NCBI GenBank assembly: GCA_021324295.1
Contig: JAJPJJ010000031.1
Span: forward strand, 1 to 64,000
Reading direction: 5' to 3'
Source: Bacillota bacterium
GTDB taxonomy: Bacteria; Sysuimicrobiota; Sysuimicrobiia; Sysuimicrobiales; Segetimicrobiaceae
DNA length: 64,000 nucleotides
The position numbers and the translations under genes were made by a program. Under the pieces are notes generated by a model. It did no database searches. It was given only the letters and a program-made list of their open reading frames with translations, and was not told the DNA's origin. Positions 1-9,378 of the stretch are shown piece by piece. The first letter of the stretch is position 1. Each line of letters begins with the position of its first letter.

Positions 1-179
1 ACCTGCGCGGCCCGGTCGTAGGACGTGTAGCCCGCCGAGTCGTGCGTGATGCTGCAGATATAGATGCCGCCGACGGAGATGTCGCGCGCGTCGGCGAGCG
101 CGGGCCCCGCGAGGCCCAACGCCAGGACGCCCACGAGCAGAGCGATCGGCACAACCGCGTGTCCACGGCAGGCCGGCAT
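1..179 (-). CDS. Secreted hypothetical protein, N-terminal part only
   Basis: The gene starts at ATG 179 behind a good Shine-Dalgarno sequence (GGGAGGT, about 5 nt upstream) and runs off the left edge, so only 59 residues are visible. They begin with a signal peptide: positive residues (R5, H7), a hydrophobic core rich in L, V, A and G, and an AxA cleavage site (ALA-DA near residue 30). The mature part has the pattern VGGIYICSITHD followed by GYTSYDRA. I do not recognise a named family from so short a stretch. It lies 52 nt downstream of metG on the same strand and may share its transcript. Export is well supported; the function is unknown. Confidence 0.7.
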   Translation of the reverse strand, partial: MPACRGHAVVPIALLVGVLALGLAGPALADARDISVGGIYICSITHDSAGYTSYDRAAQ

Positions 180-231
180 AGGCACCTCCCCCTCATCGCG
201 ACATGCGTGCCCGTGCGTCTCGACCGACGGC

Positions 232-2187
232 TCACGAGACCGGCGCGCCGCTCGGCACATCCCCATCCACGCCGAGGAGCGCGATCCGGTCGTCGTGGCT
301 CGCAGCCAGGAGCATGCCCTGCGACTCCACGCCGCGCACCCGCCGCGGCTGCAGGTTCGCGACCACGATGATCTTCCGGCCGACGAGCTGCGCCGGGGCA
401 TACTGCTGGGCGATGCCCGCAACGAGCGTCCGCGTCTCGCCGCCGATCCGGACCCGCAGCTCGAGGAGCTTGTCCGCCCCGGCGACCGGCTTGGCTTCCA
501 GCACCTCGGCGACGCGGAGGTCGATCTTCTTGAATTCGTCGATGGTGATCTGATTCATTCCCGGCCCTCCTGCCTCAGAGACTCCGGCATCGCTCGTCCG
601 CGTCGCGGCACCGCCCGCGGCGGGCCGGCGCGCCTCGATCCGCGGGAAGATCGGGCGGCCGGGCCGGACGCGCGTGCCCGCGGCGAGCCCTCCCCACCGC
701 GCGTCGGCGAGCCGCTGCGATCCGAGCGGCGCCGCGATCCCGAGTTGCTCCCACGCGCGCGCGGTTGCCGTCGGCAGCCAGGGCGAGAGCAGGATCGTCG
801 CGATGCGGGCGGCCTCCAGCGTATTGTAGAGGACCGTGCCGGCGCGGTCCATCCGGCCGGCCTGCGCCGCGCGCCAGGGCGCCTCGGCATCGAAGTACTT
901 GTTCCCCGCGTTGAGGATCCGCCAGACCTCCTCGAGCGCGCCGCGGAAGTCGAGGCGGTCGATGAGCGGCGCGACCCCCTCGGCCGCGGACGCCGCGGTC
1001 TCCCGCAGCGCCGCGTCCCCGCCTTCCTCCGGGCCGGGCGCCGGGATCCGCCCCTGGAAGTGGCGCTCCACGAGGGGGAGGGACCGGTTCAGGAGGTTGC
1101 CGTAGTCGTTGGCGAGGTCCGCGTTGAACCGCTGGATCAGCGCCGGCTTGCTGAAGTCGCCGTCGGACCCGAAGGGGATCTCGCGCAGCAGGAAGTAGCG
1201 CAGCGCGTCGACGGCGACCGCCACCTCCGCGCCTGACTCCGCGGCGATCTCCCGGCTCAGGCCTGCGGGGTCGATGACGATGCCGAGCGACTTGCTGAAA
1301 CGCTGCCCGCCGAACGTCAGCCAGCCGTGGGCGAAGGTCTGCCTGGGGACCGCGATCCCGGCGGCGTGGAGGATGGCCGGCCAGATGACGGCGTGGAACC
1401 GCACGATCTCCTTCCCCATGAGGTGGACGTCGGCCGGCCAGTACCGGGCGAACTTCTCCGGGTCGTCCAGATACCCGGCCGCGGTGATGTAGTTGGTCAG
1501 CGCGTCGATCCAGACGTAGATGACGTGGCGGCGGTCGAACGGCACCGGCACGCCCCAGGAGAACGTGGTGCGGCTCACGGCGATGTCGCGGAGCCCGGAG
1601 CGCACGAGCGCCAGCACCTCGTTGCGGGGCCCCTCGGGTGCGACGGAGGAGGGGTGAGTCTCGATGTGGTCGAGCAGCCATCGCTGGTACTTGGAGAGCC
1701 GGAACAGATAGGACTCCTCCGCGGTCCACTCGACCGTCCGCCCGGTGTGCACTGGACAGGTGCGGCCGGGCCCGAGCTCGCTGTCCGGATAGAAGCTCTC
1801 GCACGAGGGACAGTACCACCCCTCGTAGCTGCCGAGGTAGACGTCCCCCTGCTCGTAGAGGCGCTGGAAGACCGCCTGGGCGACCCGCTGATGCCGCCCC
1901 TCCGTCGTGCGGATGAAGTCGTCGTTCGAAATGTTCAGGAACTTCCACAGGCGCTGGAACTCGGCGGCGATCCGGTCCGTCCAGGCCTGCGGGGAGACGC
2001 CGTGGCGCTCGGCGACGCGCGCGATGTTGATCCCGTGCTCGTCGGTACCGGTAAGAAAAAGCACGTCGTCGCCCGCCAGCCGCTTGAACCGGGCCGCGAC
2101 GTCGGCCGCGATCGTCGTGTACGCGTGCCCGATGTGCGGCACGTCGTTGACGTAGTAGATCGGGGTGGTGATGTAGTACTTCGCCAT
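232..2187 (-). CDS. metG: Methionyl-tRNA synthetase (with C-terminal tRNA-binding domain)
   Basis: This cytoplasmic class I synthetase charges tRNA-Met. The 651-residue protein has the HIGH motif at residues 18-21 (PHIGHAY), a Cys-containing zinc-knuckle region (CPSCESF and a later CPVH), and the KMSKS-type loop (RFSKSLG) near residue 300. A C-terminal EMAP/OB-fold tRNA-binding domain (IDLRVAEVLEAKPV onward) fills about the last 110 residues, as in bacterial MetG of 630-680 residues. The open frame extends 47 codons further upstream, but ATG 2187 has a strong GGAGGGA site and matches the family start (MAKYYITTPIYY), and the extra codons lie inside the T-box leader. Expression is probably controlled by uncharged tRNA-Met through that leader. 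Confidence 0.97.
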   Translation of the reverse strand: MAKYYITTPIYYVNDVPHIGHAYTTIAADVAARFKRLAGDDVLFLTGTDEHGINIARVAERHGVSPQAWTDRIAAEFQRLWKFLNISNDDFIRTTEGRHQRVAQAVFQRLYEQGDVYLGSYEGWYCPSCESFYPDSELGPGRTCPVHTGRTVEWTAEESYLFRLSKYQRWLLDHIETHPSSVAPEGPRNEVLALVRSGLRDIAVSRTTFSWGVPVPFDRRHVIYVWIDALTNYITAAGYLDDPEKFARYWPADVHLMGKEIVRFHAVIWPAILHAAGIAVPRQTFAHGWLTFGGQRFSKSLGIVIDPAGLSREIAAESGAEVAVAVDALRYFLLREIPFGSDGDFSKPALIQRFNADLANDYGNLLNRSLPLVERHFQGRIPAPGPEEGGDAALRETAASAAEGVAPLIDRLDFRGALEEVWRILNAGNKYFDAEAPWRAAQAGRMDRAGTVLYNTLEAARIATILLSPWLPTATARAWEQLGIAAPLGSQRLADARWGGLAAGTRVRPGRPIFPRIEARRPAAGGAATRTSDAGVSEAGGPGMNQITIDEFKKIDLRVAEVLEAKPVAGADKLLELRVRIGGETRTLVAGIAQQYAPAQLVGRKIIVVANLQPRRVRGVESQGMLLAASHDDRIALLGVDGDVPSGAPVS

Positions 2188-2265
2188 GGCTCCCTCCAGG
2201 GGCTCCCGCATGGCGGCGTCCCCGGGGCCCGGTCCCGGGCCCGGGGCCGGAGGCCCGAGCCGCCG

Positions 2266-2606
2266 CCCCCCAAGAAACGAACGGCCTCTCGTCCAGGGGA
2301 CGAGAGGCATGCGCCTTCGTGGTACCACCCGCTTTCGCCCGCGCCACGCGGGCCTCGCCGTTCCGGCCGGCGCGCCGCACGATCGCCCGGGCAGCGGCGT
2401 CGTCGCGTCCGAAACGTCCGCCGTCTCACGCCGGCGCCGCGGCGTCGCCTACTGCTCCCGGCCGCACGATCCGGCCGGCCGTTCAGCGAGCAGCTCCGGA
2501 GACATGTTCGGCCCGCCGCCCCCGCCGGCTCGCACCTCCCCCGGCTCTCTCAGCCCGTCGCTGCGGGTTCAGGTCGACGGTCGGGCGTACTCCCTCTCCG
2601 TCATCG
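2266..2606 (-). promoter_or_regulatory. T-box riboswitch with Met (AUG) specifier, upstream of metG
   Basis: Reading the minus strand there are the T-box landmarks in order. The base of stem I carries an AGTA-type bulge (GGGAGTACG near 2587-2595). The distal stem I part is AGAGAGCCGGGGG followed by GGTGCGAGCCGG. The specifier region reads GAAC-ATG-T, with ATG at 2505-2503. The conserved T-box sequence GCGGGTGGTACCACG lies at about 2318-2332, and a terminator hairpin follows at 2284-2308. The Met codon agrees with the downstream gene. By family knowledge, uncharged tRNA-Met would pair with the specifier and the T-box bulge to form the antiterminator and allow metG transcription. Exact helix boundaries were judged by eye. 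Confidence 0.9.
2284..2308 (-). terminator. Intrinsic terminator hairpin of the T-box leader
   Basis: The stem GCCTCTCGTC/GACGAGAGGC has a short loop (CCCTG) and is followed on the minus strand by a T-containing run (CGTTCGTTTCTT). It lies directly after the T-box motif, where the terminator that competes with the antiterminator is expected. Confidence 0.85.
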
Positions 2607-2616
2607 CTTTGGCTCC

Positions 2617-2645
2617 ATGCTACGGAGCGCCGGATGGGTTGTCAA
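2617..2645 (-). promoter_or_regulatory. Sigma-70-type promoter of the T-box/metG transcript
   Basis: A perfect -35 (TTGACA, 2645-2640) is separated by 17 nt from a -10 of TAGCAT (2622-2617). The implied start near 2610 falls just before the first T-box stem at about 2606, so promoter and riboswitch support each other. Confidence 0.8.
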
Positions 2646-2793
2646 GGCGCGATGCGCGGAGCGCCCGAAGCCACGTCCGGCGTGTCCAGCGACGGCATCC
2701 GGTTGCCGCATCGAAGGCCCGGAATCCGGGAGAGACGCCTCGCTCGCGGCGGGCGTCCTGCCCGGCGGGGCGCTGCCCCGTCGAGCCCACGGG

Positions 2794-4008
2794 CTATGCC
2801 TTGTCGAGCTCGAACTCCCGGTGCAGCGCCCGCACGGCCCGCTCGACCTCGCCGGCGCGGATGACGCAGGACACCTTGATCTCCGAGGTGGCGATCAGCT
2901 CGATGTTGATCCCCTCGCGGGCCAGCGCGCCGAACATCCGGGCGGCGACGCCGGGATTGCTGATCATCCCGGCACCGACGATGCTGACCATCGCGACCTG
3001 GTCGTCCGCGAGGATCTCCTCCGCCCCGATCTCGCGCGCGACGCCCCGGGCGGCGTCTGCGGCCGCGGCCATGTCGGACCGCGCGACCGTGAAGGAGATG
3101 TCGGCGCCCTGCGGCCTCGGCACGCTCTGGATGATCATGTTGACGTTCACGTGGCGGTCGGCGATCGCGCGGAACAGCGTGTGGGCGATGCCCGGGCGGT
3201 CCACGAGCCCGGTCGCCGTGATCTTGGCCACGTTGCGATCGTGCGTGACGCCGGTGACCACGCGCCGCCGTTCCATCGTGCCCTCGGCCACGATCGTTCC
3301 CTCCCGATCCACGAAGCTGCTGCGCACCTCCAGGGGCACGCGGTACTGCTTGGCGAGCTCGGCCGCCCGCGTCTGGACGACCAGCGCGCCCGAGCTGGCC
3401 ATCTCCAGCATCTCGTCGTACGAGATCTCCCGCAGCTTCCGCGCCTCGGGCACGAGCCGCGGGTCCGCCGTGAACACGCCCTCGACGTCCGTGTAGATCT
3501 GGCAGAGGTCGGCGCCGAGCGCCGAGGCGAGCGCCACCGCGGTCGTGTCCGATCCCCCGCGGCCCAGCGTCGTGATCTCTTCGTCGTCGGTGATCCCCTG
3601 GAACCCCGCCACGATCACGATCCGGCCGGCGGCGAGCTCGCGGTCGATTCGCCGGCGATCGACGCCGAGGATGCGGGCGCGGGTGTGGACCCGCTCGGTC
3701 CGGATGCGCGCCTGCCCGCCGGTCAGCGAGATCGCCTCGTGTCCTTCGGCATGGATCGCCATCGCGAGCAGCGCGATCGAGACCTGCTCGCCCGTGGCGA
3801 GCAGCATGTCGAGCTCCCGGGCCGGCGGGTGGCCCGTGATCTGGCGCGCCATCGCGATCAGATCGTCCGTCATATCCCCCGGTGCCGACACAACCGCGAC
3901 GACGTGATGGCCGGCCCCTCGCGTCGCGACGACCCGCCGGGCGACGTGCTTGATCCGCTCCGGCGTGGCCACCGATGTCCCCCCGAACTTCTGCACGATC
4001 AGGCTCAC
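2794..4008 (-). CDS. lysC: Aspartate kinase
   Basis: It phosphorylates aspartate in the first step of the lysine/threonine/methionine pathway. The 404-residue protein has the kinase signature KFGGTSV at residues 7-13, the substrate-site stretch GRGGSDTTA, and two C-terminal ACT repeats (about 265-404, including ITATGLVDRPG and VSIVGAGM), the usual site of feedback inhibition. The start is GTG 4008, which overlaps the thrB stop by 4 nt (GTGA); longer in-frame extensions run inside thrB and are rejected. It is the last gene of the operon that starts at rsmI, and about 150 nt separate it from the metG promoter. It is a typical single-domain monofunctional enzyme. Confidence 0.96.
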   Translation of the reverse strand: MSLIVQKFGGTSVATPERIKHVARRVVATRGAGHHVVAVVSAPGDMTDDLIAMARQITGHPPARELDMLLATGEQVSIALLAMAIHAEGHEAISLTGGQARIRTERVHTRARILGVDRRRIDRELAAGRIVIVAGFQGITDDEEITTLGRGGSDTTAVALASALGADLCQIYTDVEGVFTADPRLVPEARKLREISYDEMLEMASSGALVVQTRAAELAKQYRVPLEVRSSFVDREGTIVAEGTMERRRVVTGVTHDRNVAKITATGLVDRPGIAHTLFRAIADRHVNVNMIIQSVPRPQGADISFTVARSDMAAAADAARGVAREIGAEEILADDQVAMVSIVGAGMISNPGVAARMFGALAREGINIELIATSEIKVSCVIRAGEVERAVRALHREFELDKA

Positions 4009-4904
4009 GTCGCGCTCTCGACCACGGCGCCGTCGGTATCGATCTGGACCGCGAGCGTCCGGCACCCGTATCCGGCCGCGCGGAACGCCGCGGCCATCGC
4101 ATCCCCGATGCCGGGGGCGTCGCCGAACGCGAGCACCGACGGCCCGGACCCGCTGAGCGCCACGCCGTGCGCGCCCGCGCGCCGCGCCGCGTCGAAGACC
4201 TGCTCCAGGCCGGGGATCAGCCGCGCCCGGTACGGCTGGTGCAGTCGATCCCGCGTCGCCTCGTCCAGCACGTCGGTGCGGCCGGCGGCCAGCGCCGCCA
4301 CGAGGAGCGCGGTCCGGGTCACGTTGAACACCGCGTCCGCGAACGGGACCTGGGACGGCAGGAGGCGCCTCGCCTCCTCGGTCGAGACGGCGAGGTCCGG
4401 CACCGCGAGCACCACGGCGAGCGGCGGCGCCGCGATCCGCGTCCACCGCACGCCGTCGGGCGTCCGAGCGCAGGCGACGAGGCCGCCCAGGAGCGCCGGG
4501 GCGGCGTTGTCCGGGTGTCCCTCGATCTCGGACGCCAGGTCGAGCAGCGCCTGGGCATCGAGCGGCCGGCCGAGCAGCGCGTTGGCGGCGACCGCGCCGC
4601 CGAGGATCGCCGCGGCGCTGCTCCCGAGCCCGCGGGCGAGCGGGATGCGGTTGTGCTGCACGAGACGGAACGCCCGCGGCCGCCTGGCCCGCCGGCCCGC
4701 CCGCTCGACCACCGCGAGCGCCGCGCGGTAGGCGAGGTGAGAGGGGGCCCGCGGCAGCGTGCCCTCGCCCTCCCCCCGCACCTCGATCGCCGGGGCCTCC
4801 GCCTCCTCCAGCTCGAGCGTGTTGTAGAGGCGCAGGGCTACGCCCACCGCGTCGAACCCCGGCCCCAGGTTCGCCGAGCTCGCCGGCACGCGGACCCGGA
4901 TCAT
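4005..4904 (-). CDS. thrB: Homoserine kinase (GHMP family)
   Basis: It phosphorylates homoserine to O-phosphohomoserine for threonine synthesis. The 299-residue protein begins [18 protein letters not shown], the typical N-terminus of the GHMP kinase fold. The ATP-binding loop is [16 protein letters not shown] (about residues 85-100) and the C-terminal GHMP motif is [14 protein letters not shown]. Length is usual for ThrB. The ATG at 4904 overlaps the thrC stop (ATGA), and its own stop overlaps the lysC start (GTGA), so thrC-thrB-lysC are likely translationally coupled. Confidence 0.96.
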   Translation of the reverse strand: MIRVRVPASSANLGPGFDAVGVALRLYNTLELEEAEAPAIEVRGEGEGTLPRAPSHLAYRAALAVVERAGRRARRPRAFRLVQHNRIPLARGLGSSAAAILGGAVAANALLGRPLDAQALLDLASEIEGHPDNAAPALLGGLVACARTPDGVRWTRIAAPPLAVVLAVPDLAVSTEEARRLLPSQVPFADAVFNVTRTALLVAALAAGRTDVLDEATRDRLHQPYRARLIPGLEQVFDAARRAGAHGVALSGSGPSVLAFGDAPGIGDAMAAAFRAAGYGCRTLAVQIDTDGAVVESAT

Positions 4905-6001
4905 CGCGCCGCGAGCGGCTCGGCCACCAGCCGCTCGAGCGCCTCGAGCGTCGCCGGCACCGCGTCCGGCCGCCTCTCCGTCCGCAGCACGGCCTCCGGG
5001 TCCTTGAGGCCGTGGCCCGTGAGCACGCACGCCACGACCGCGCCCGCCGGGAGTCGCCCCTCGCGCGCGCGCTTGAGGAGGCCGGCGACGGGCGCCGCGG
5101 ACGAGGGCTCGACGAACACGCCTTCCTCGCGCGCGAGCAGCGCGCGCGCCGCGAGCAGCTCCTCGTCCGTCACCGCCTCGAACGCGCCGCCGGACTCCCG
5201 CACCGCCGCCCACGCGGCGTCCCACGAGGCCGGCCGGCCGATGCGGATCGCGGACGCCACCGTCTCGGGGCGCGCGACCGGATGGCCGACGACGAACGGG
5301 GCGGCGCCCGCGGCCTGGAACCCCCACATCCGCGGCCGCGCCCCGACGCGGCCCGCCCGGTGGTACTCGACGAAGCCGCGCCAGTACGCCGTGATGTTGC
5401 CCGCGTTGCCGACCGGGATCGCGAGCACGTCGGGCGCGCGCCCGAGCACGTCGCAGATCTCGAAGGCACCGGTCTTCTGGCCGTCGATCCGGTACGGGTT
5501 GACGGAGTTCACCAGGGTGAGGCGCAGGCGCGGCGCGCCCTCCCGCACGATCCGCAGCGCGTCGTCGAACGACCCCTCGATGGGGATGACGCGCGCGCCG
5601 TGGGCGAGGGCCTGCACGAGCTTCCCGAGCGCCACGCCGCCCGCCGGCACGACGACGAAGCACGGGAGGCCGGCCCGCGCGGCGTACGCGGCCGCCGACG
5701 CCGACGTGTTCCCGGTGCTGGCGCACACGACCGCCCGGCTGCCCTCCTCCAGCGCCTTCGTGATCGCGAGCGTCATGCCGCGGTCCTTGAACGAGCCCGT
5801 GGGGTTGGCGCCCTCGCACTTGAGGAAGACCTCGACGCCCGGGGTGTGACGCATCAGGCGCTCGGCGCGGACGAGCGGCGTGTTCCCTTCGCGCAGCGTG
5901 ACGACCGGCGTCCGGTCGGTGACAGGGAGGTAGCGGCGGTAGTGCTCGATCACGCCGCGCCACGCAGGCCGGCCGAGCGTCCCGGCCACGCCGTCGCCCA
6001 C
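4901..6001 (-). CDS. thrC: Threonine synthase
   Basis: This PLP enzyme turns O-phosphohomoserine into threonine. The 366-residue protein carries the PLP lysine in GSFKDRG (K72), the cofactor phosphate/asparagine loop [18 protein letters not shown], and a glycine-rich loop IPVGNAGNI. It belongs to the short (about 350-residue) bacterial type. The start is taken as GTG 6001, five nt after the hom stop; a weak GAGG lies about 10 nt upstream. In-frame GTG codons a few residues inside (VAGTL or VIEHYR) are possible alternatives, since many homologues begin near WRGVIEHYR. Confidence 0.95.
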   Translation of the reverse strand: MGDGVAGTLGRPAWRGVIEHYRRYLPVTDRTPVVTLREGNTPLVRAERLMRHTPGVEVFLKCEGANPTGSFKDRGMTLAITKALEEGSRAVVCASTGNTSASAAAYAARAGLPCFVVVPAGGVALGKLVQALAHGARVIPIEGSFDDALRIVREGAPRLRLTLVNSVNPYRIDGQKTGAFEICDVLGRAPDVLAIPVGNAGNITAYWRGFVEYHRAGRVGARPRMWGFQAAGAAPFVVGHPVARPETVASAIRIGRPASWDAAWAAVRESGGAFEAVTDEELLAARALLAREEGVFVEPSSAAPVAGLLKRAREGRLPAGAVVACVLTGHGLKDPEAVLRTERRPDAVPATLEALERLVAEPLAAR

Positions 6002-6006
6002 GGCGC

Positions 6007-7305
6007 CTAGACCTCGCCGGCCACGCGGATCGCGTTGCGCACCGTGTGGAGGACGTCCAGCCCCTCGAGGCGCGCGAGGACCCGCCGCATCTGCGACTCG
6101 AGCGCGGTGTGCGTGACGATCACGATGTCCGCGGTCTGGCCCCGGCTCTTCTGCACGATGGAGGCGATGCTCACGCCCTCCTCGCCGAAGATCGCCGCGA
6201 TCCGCGCGAACACGCCCGGGCGGTCCGTCACCTGCATCAGCAGGTAGACGGGCGAGGCGGTGTCCTCGATCGGGCGCAGCGGGCGCGGCTCGCTCGCCTC
6301 CCAGCCGACGCGCCCGTGGGCGCCGGCACGGTGGTTACGCGCGACGTCGATCAGATCGGCCACGACCGCGCTGGCCGTCGGCTCGCCGCCCGCGCCGCGG
6401 CCGACGGTCATGACCTCGCCGGCGAAGTCGCCCCGCACGAACACCGCGTTCAGCTCGTTGCGGATCGATGCCAGCGGATGGTCGAGCGGCAGGAGCGCGG
6501 GGTGGACGCGCGCCTCGATGCGGCCCTGCTGCTCGCGCGCAAGCGCGAGCAGCTTGACGGCGAAGCCGAGCTCCCGCGCAAACGCGATGTCCTGCGCCGA
6601 GACGCGGCGGATCCCTTCCCGGTACACGTCGTCGGCGTGGACCGGCGTGTGGAAGGCGATCGTCGCCAGGATCGCGAGCTTGGCCGCGGCATCGTGCCCG
6701 TCGACGTCGTCGGTGGGGTCGGCCTCCGCGAACCCCCGTCGCTGGGCGTCCTGGAGGGCCTCCTCGAACTCCCACCCCTCGTCGGCCATCTTGGTGAGGA
6801 TGTAGTTGGTCGTCCCGTTGAGGATGCCGGCGACCTCGAGGACGCGGTTGGCGGCGAGGGACTCCTTCAGCGGCTGGATCACCGGGAGGCCGCCGCCCAC
6901 GCTCGCCTCCAGCCGCAGGTCCACGCCGGCCCGCGCGGCCGCGCCGAAGAGCTCCACGCCGTGGCGGGCGATGAGCTGCTTGTTCGCGGTGACGACGCTC
7001 TTGCCTCGCTCGATCGCGTCGAGCAGCAGCCGGCGCGCCGGCTCGACGCCGCCCATCACCTCCGCGATGACGTCCACCTGGGGATCGCCGACGACCTCGG
7101 CGGCGTCCCCCGTCAGCACGCCGGGGTCGAAGACCAGGCCGCGGGACTTCTCGGGGTGGGCGACCGCGACGCGGGCGAGGTGCAGCCCGACCCCGGTCCG
7201 GCGCCGGATCTCCGCGCCGTTGGTCCGCAGCAGGCGCACCACCGCGCCGCCGACGGTTCCGCAGCCCAGCAGGCCGATGCGGAGCTCCCCCTGCCCCCGC
7301 CTCAC
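6007..7305 (-). CDS. hom: Homoserine dehydrogenase (with ACT domain)
   Basis: It reduces aspartate semialdehyde to homoserine with NAD(P)H. The 432-residue protein has an N-terminal Rossmann motif ([13 protein letters not shown], residues 10-22), the substrate region with [17 protein letters not shown] and [13 protein letters not shown], the family signature [15 protein letters not shown], and a C-terminal ACT domain (about 355-432, starting at [13 protein letters not shown]) that is usually the threonine feedback site. The start GTG 7305 overlaps the dapA stop by 4 nt (GTGA). An upstream extension of the frame lies within dapA and is not used. Confidence 0.96.
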   Translation of the reverse strand: MRRGQGELRIGLLGCGTVGGAVVRLLRTNGAEIRRRTGVGLHLARVAVAHPEKSRGLVFDPGVLTGDAAEVVGDPQVDVIAEVMGGVEPARRLLLDAIERGKSVVTANKQLIARHGVELFGAAARAGVDLRLEASVGGGLPVIQPLKESLAANRVLEVAGILNGTTNYILTKMADEGWEFEEALQDAQRRGFAEADPTDDVDGHDAAAKLAILATIAFHTPVHADDVYREGIRRVSAQDIAFARELGFAVKLLALAREQQGRIEARVHPALLPLDHPLASIRNELNAVFVRGDFAGEVMTVGRGAGGEPTASAVVADLIDVARNHRAGAHGRVGWEASEPRPLRPIEDTASPVYLLMQVTDRPGVFARIAAIFGEEGVSIASIVQKSRGQTADIVIVTHTALESQMRRVLARLEGLDVLHTVRNAIRVAGEV

Positions 7306-8441
7306 CGCAGCACCCCGAGCGCCTCGAGCCCGTGCCGCAGGTCCCGCCGCTCGTCCTCGGTGAGCGGCAGCGCCGGCGGCCGGGTCGTCGCGTGCGGGAT
7401 CAGGCCGGCCATCACCATGGCTTCCTTGATGACCACGAACGCCGGCGCGTCCGCGCGGAAGAGCTGCGGAAGCGACGCGAGCGCTCTCGCCTGCTCCGCC
7501 GCCTCGTCCGTCCGCCCGCCGGTGGCGGCCGCGTAGATGCGGACGAGCGGGTCGGGGAGGAAGTTGGCCGTGCCCGGCACGCCCCCGTCGCCGCCCAGGA
7601 GCAGCGTGTTGAGGAGGTGGTAATCCATGCCGCAGAGCACCGTGAAGTCCGGGCGGACCGCGCGCACGCAGGCCAGGGTCTCCTGGATGTGCGCGATGCT
7701 GTCCACGGTGTCCTTGAGCCCCGCGATCGTCGCGTGGTCGGCGGCGAGGCGGGCGACGAGCGCGGGCGGGATGCTCCGTCCGGTGAGCGCCGGGAAGTTG
7801 TAGATGTACACCGGGAGCCGCGTGCTCACCGCGAGGAGCCGGAAGTGCTCGTAGACCGACCGGTCGGGAGGGATCCAGTAGTAGGGGAGGACGGCGAGGA
7901 CGCCCGCCGCGCCGATCGCCTCGGCGTGCTCGGCGTAGCCCACCGCCTCGTCCGTCCACGGGCTGCTGCACCCGATCAGCACCGGGACGCGGCCTCGGAC
8001 CGTGCGGACCACGAGCTCCGCGAACGTCCGGCGCTCCTCCCGCGACAGCGAGGTGAACTCCCCCGTCGTCCCGAGCGCCACGAGGCCGTGGACGCCGTGC
8101 GCCAGCAGCCACTCGATGTGCCGGACGTTGGCCGCCTCGTCCAGGCGACCCTGCTCGTCGAACAGCGTCACGATCGGCACGACGATACCGGCGAGGCGGC
8201 CCGGCGGCTCGCGCCGCCCCGCGCGCGCGGAGGACAGGTATTCCGCCACGATGGCGCGGGCCTCCGCCGCGCGATCGTCGGGCACGAGCAGGTCGCCCCA
8301 GACGCCGGTGGCGCGCTCGAGCACTTCCCCGTAGCCGGGGATCTGCCGCGAGCGCAGGAGAACCGGGATCCCGGCCTCTTCGAGGACGCCCTGCAACATG
8401 ACGGCCTCGACCTCGTCGCCCGCGGTGTGAACGGCCTTCAT
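7302..8441 (-). CDS. dapA: DapA/DHDPS-family aldolase with fused N-terminal DUF2007 domain
   Basis: Residues 84-379 form a dihydrodipicolinate synthase/N-acetylneuraminate lyase barrel. It has the strand ending ALGTTGEFTSLS (122-133), the catalytic tyrosine in VYIYNFPALTG (Y214) and the Schiff-base lysine in IAGLKDTVDS (K243). Position in an aspartate-family operon favours 4-hydroxy-tetrahydrodipicolinate synthase. The first 70 residues (HTAGDEVEAVMLQGVLEEAG to VAEYL) match DUF2007, a small domain usually found alone and called a putative signal-transducing protein. The frame is open through the junction and ATG 8441 overlaps the rsmI stop (ATGA), so the fusion looks genuine. Ordinary DapA is about 295 residues. 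A related aldolase role remains possible, because this superfamily has several substrates. Confidence 0.88.
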   Translation of the reverse strand: MKAVHTAGDEVEAVMLQGVLEEAGIPVLLRSRQIPGYGEVLERATGVWGDLLVPDDRAAEARAIVAEYLSSARAGRREPPGRLAGIVVPIVTLFDEQGRLDEAANVRHIEWLLAHGVHGLVALGTTGEFTSLSREERRTFAELVVRTVRGRVPVLIGCSSPWTDEAVGYAEHAEAIGAAGVLAVLPYYWIPPDRSVYEHFRLLAVSTRLPVYIYNFPALTGRSIPPALVARLAADHATIAGLKDTVDSIAHIQETLACVRAVRPDFTVLCGMDYHLLNTLLLGGDGGVPGTANFLPDPLVRIYAAATGGRTDEAAEQARALASLPQLFRADAPAFVVIKEAMVMAGLIPHATTRPPALPLTEDERRDLRHGLEALGVLR

Positions 8442-9328
8442 CGCGCCGCCTCCTGCTTGAGCGCCAGCCAGAGCCGGTACACCTCGTTGCGCCGCAGCCC
8501 GCTGGCCTGCGCCGCCCGGCGCACCGCCTCGAACGGCGCCGCCTGCTCCGCGAGCGCTGCGCGTAGGACCGCGCGGGCATGCGCCCGGCGCGCCTGCGCC
8601 TCGTCGTCCGGCACGGAGGCCCCTCGTGGGGCCGCGGCGTGCTCGGGCGCGCCCTCGATGACGAGCGTGAACTCTCCGCGGGGCGGGCGGGCGGAAAAGC
8701 GCTGGAGAGCTTCGCGAAGGCGTCCGCGGAACACCTCCTCGTGGACCTTCGTCACCTCGCGGGCCACGGCGACGCGGCGGTCTCCGAGCGCCTGGAGCAT
8801 GTCGCGGAGCGCGGCCACGATCCGGTGGGGCGCCTCGTAGAGCACCAACGTGTGCGGGAGCGCTCGGACCGCCTCGAGCGCCCGGAGGCGCTCCCCGCGC
8901 CGCGCGGGCAGGAAACCGAGGAACGTGACCGGCGCGGTCGGCAGGCCCGAGGCGACGAGCGCGGCGACGAACGCGCTGGGGCCCGGCACGGGCACGACCG
9001 GGATCCCGGCGTCCACGGCCGCGCGCACCAGCCTCTCCCCCGGATCGCTGAGGGCCGGCGTGCCGGCGTCCGACACGAGCGCGATCGTCTGTCCCGCCTG
9101 CAGGCGGGCCACGAGCTCCGGGGCGCGCGCCTGCTCGTTGTGCTCGTGGAGGCTTGTCAGCTGAGCCGGGATGCCGTGGTGCGCGAGCAGCTTCCGGGTG
9201 TGCCGCGTGTCCTCGGCCGCGATGATCGTCACCTCGCGCAGGACGCGCAGCGCGCGCAGCGAGATGTCATCGAGGTTGCCGATCGGGGTGGCGACGAGGT
9301 AGAGCGTGCCCGGCCGGGTGGATTCCAC
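8438..9328 (-). CDS. rsmI: 16S rRNA (cytidine1402-2'-O)-methyltransferase
   Basis: RsmI methylates the ribose of C1402 in the decoding centre of 16S rRNA using SAM. The 296-residue protein shows the tetrapyrrole-methylase fold: GTLYLVATPIGNLDDIS at the N-terminus, AEDTRHTRKLL, LVSDAGTPALSDPGERLV (the SAM-binding loop) and VPGPSAFVAALVASGLP. Length is usual. It is the first gene of the run rsmI-dapA-hom-thrC-thrB-lysC and overlaps dapA by 4 nt. About 50 nt separate it from the upstream CGNR regulator gene on the same strand, so it may also be read from the promoter at 10175-10203. No separate promoter is obvious in the gap. Confidence 0.96.
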   Translation of the reverse strand: MESTRPGTLYLVATPIGNLDDISLRALRVLREVTIIAAEDTRHTRKLLAHHGIPAQLTSLHEHNEQARAPELVARLQAGQTIALVSDAGTPALSDPGERLVRAAVDAGIPVVPVPGPSAFVAALVASGLPTAPVTFLGFLPARRGERLRALEAVRALPHTLVLYEAPHRIVAALRDMLQALGDRRVAVAREVTKVHEEVFRGRLREALQRFSARPPRGEFTLVIEGAPEHAAAPRGASVPDDEAQARRAHARAVLRAALAEQAAPFEAVRRAAQASGLRRNEVYRLWLALKQEAAR

Positions 9329-9378
9329 GCCCCAACTATATCAGAGCCCCGCGCCGGCCGGGAACCCCCGCGGGAGCG

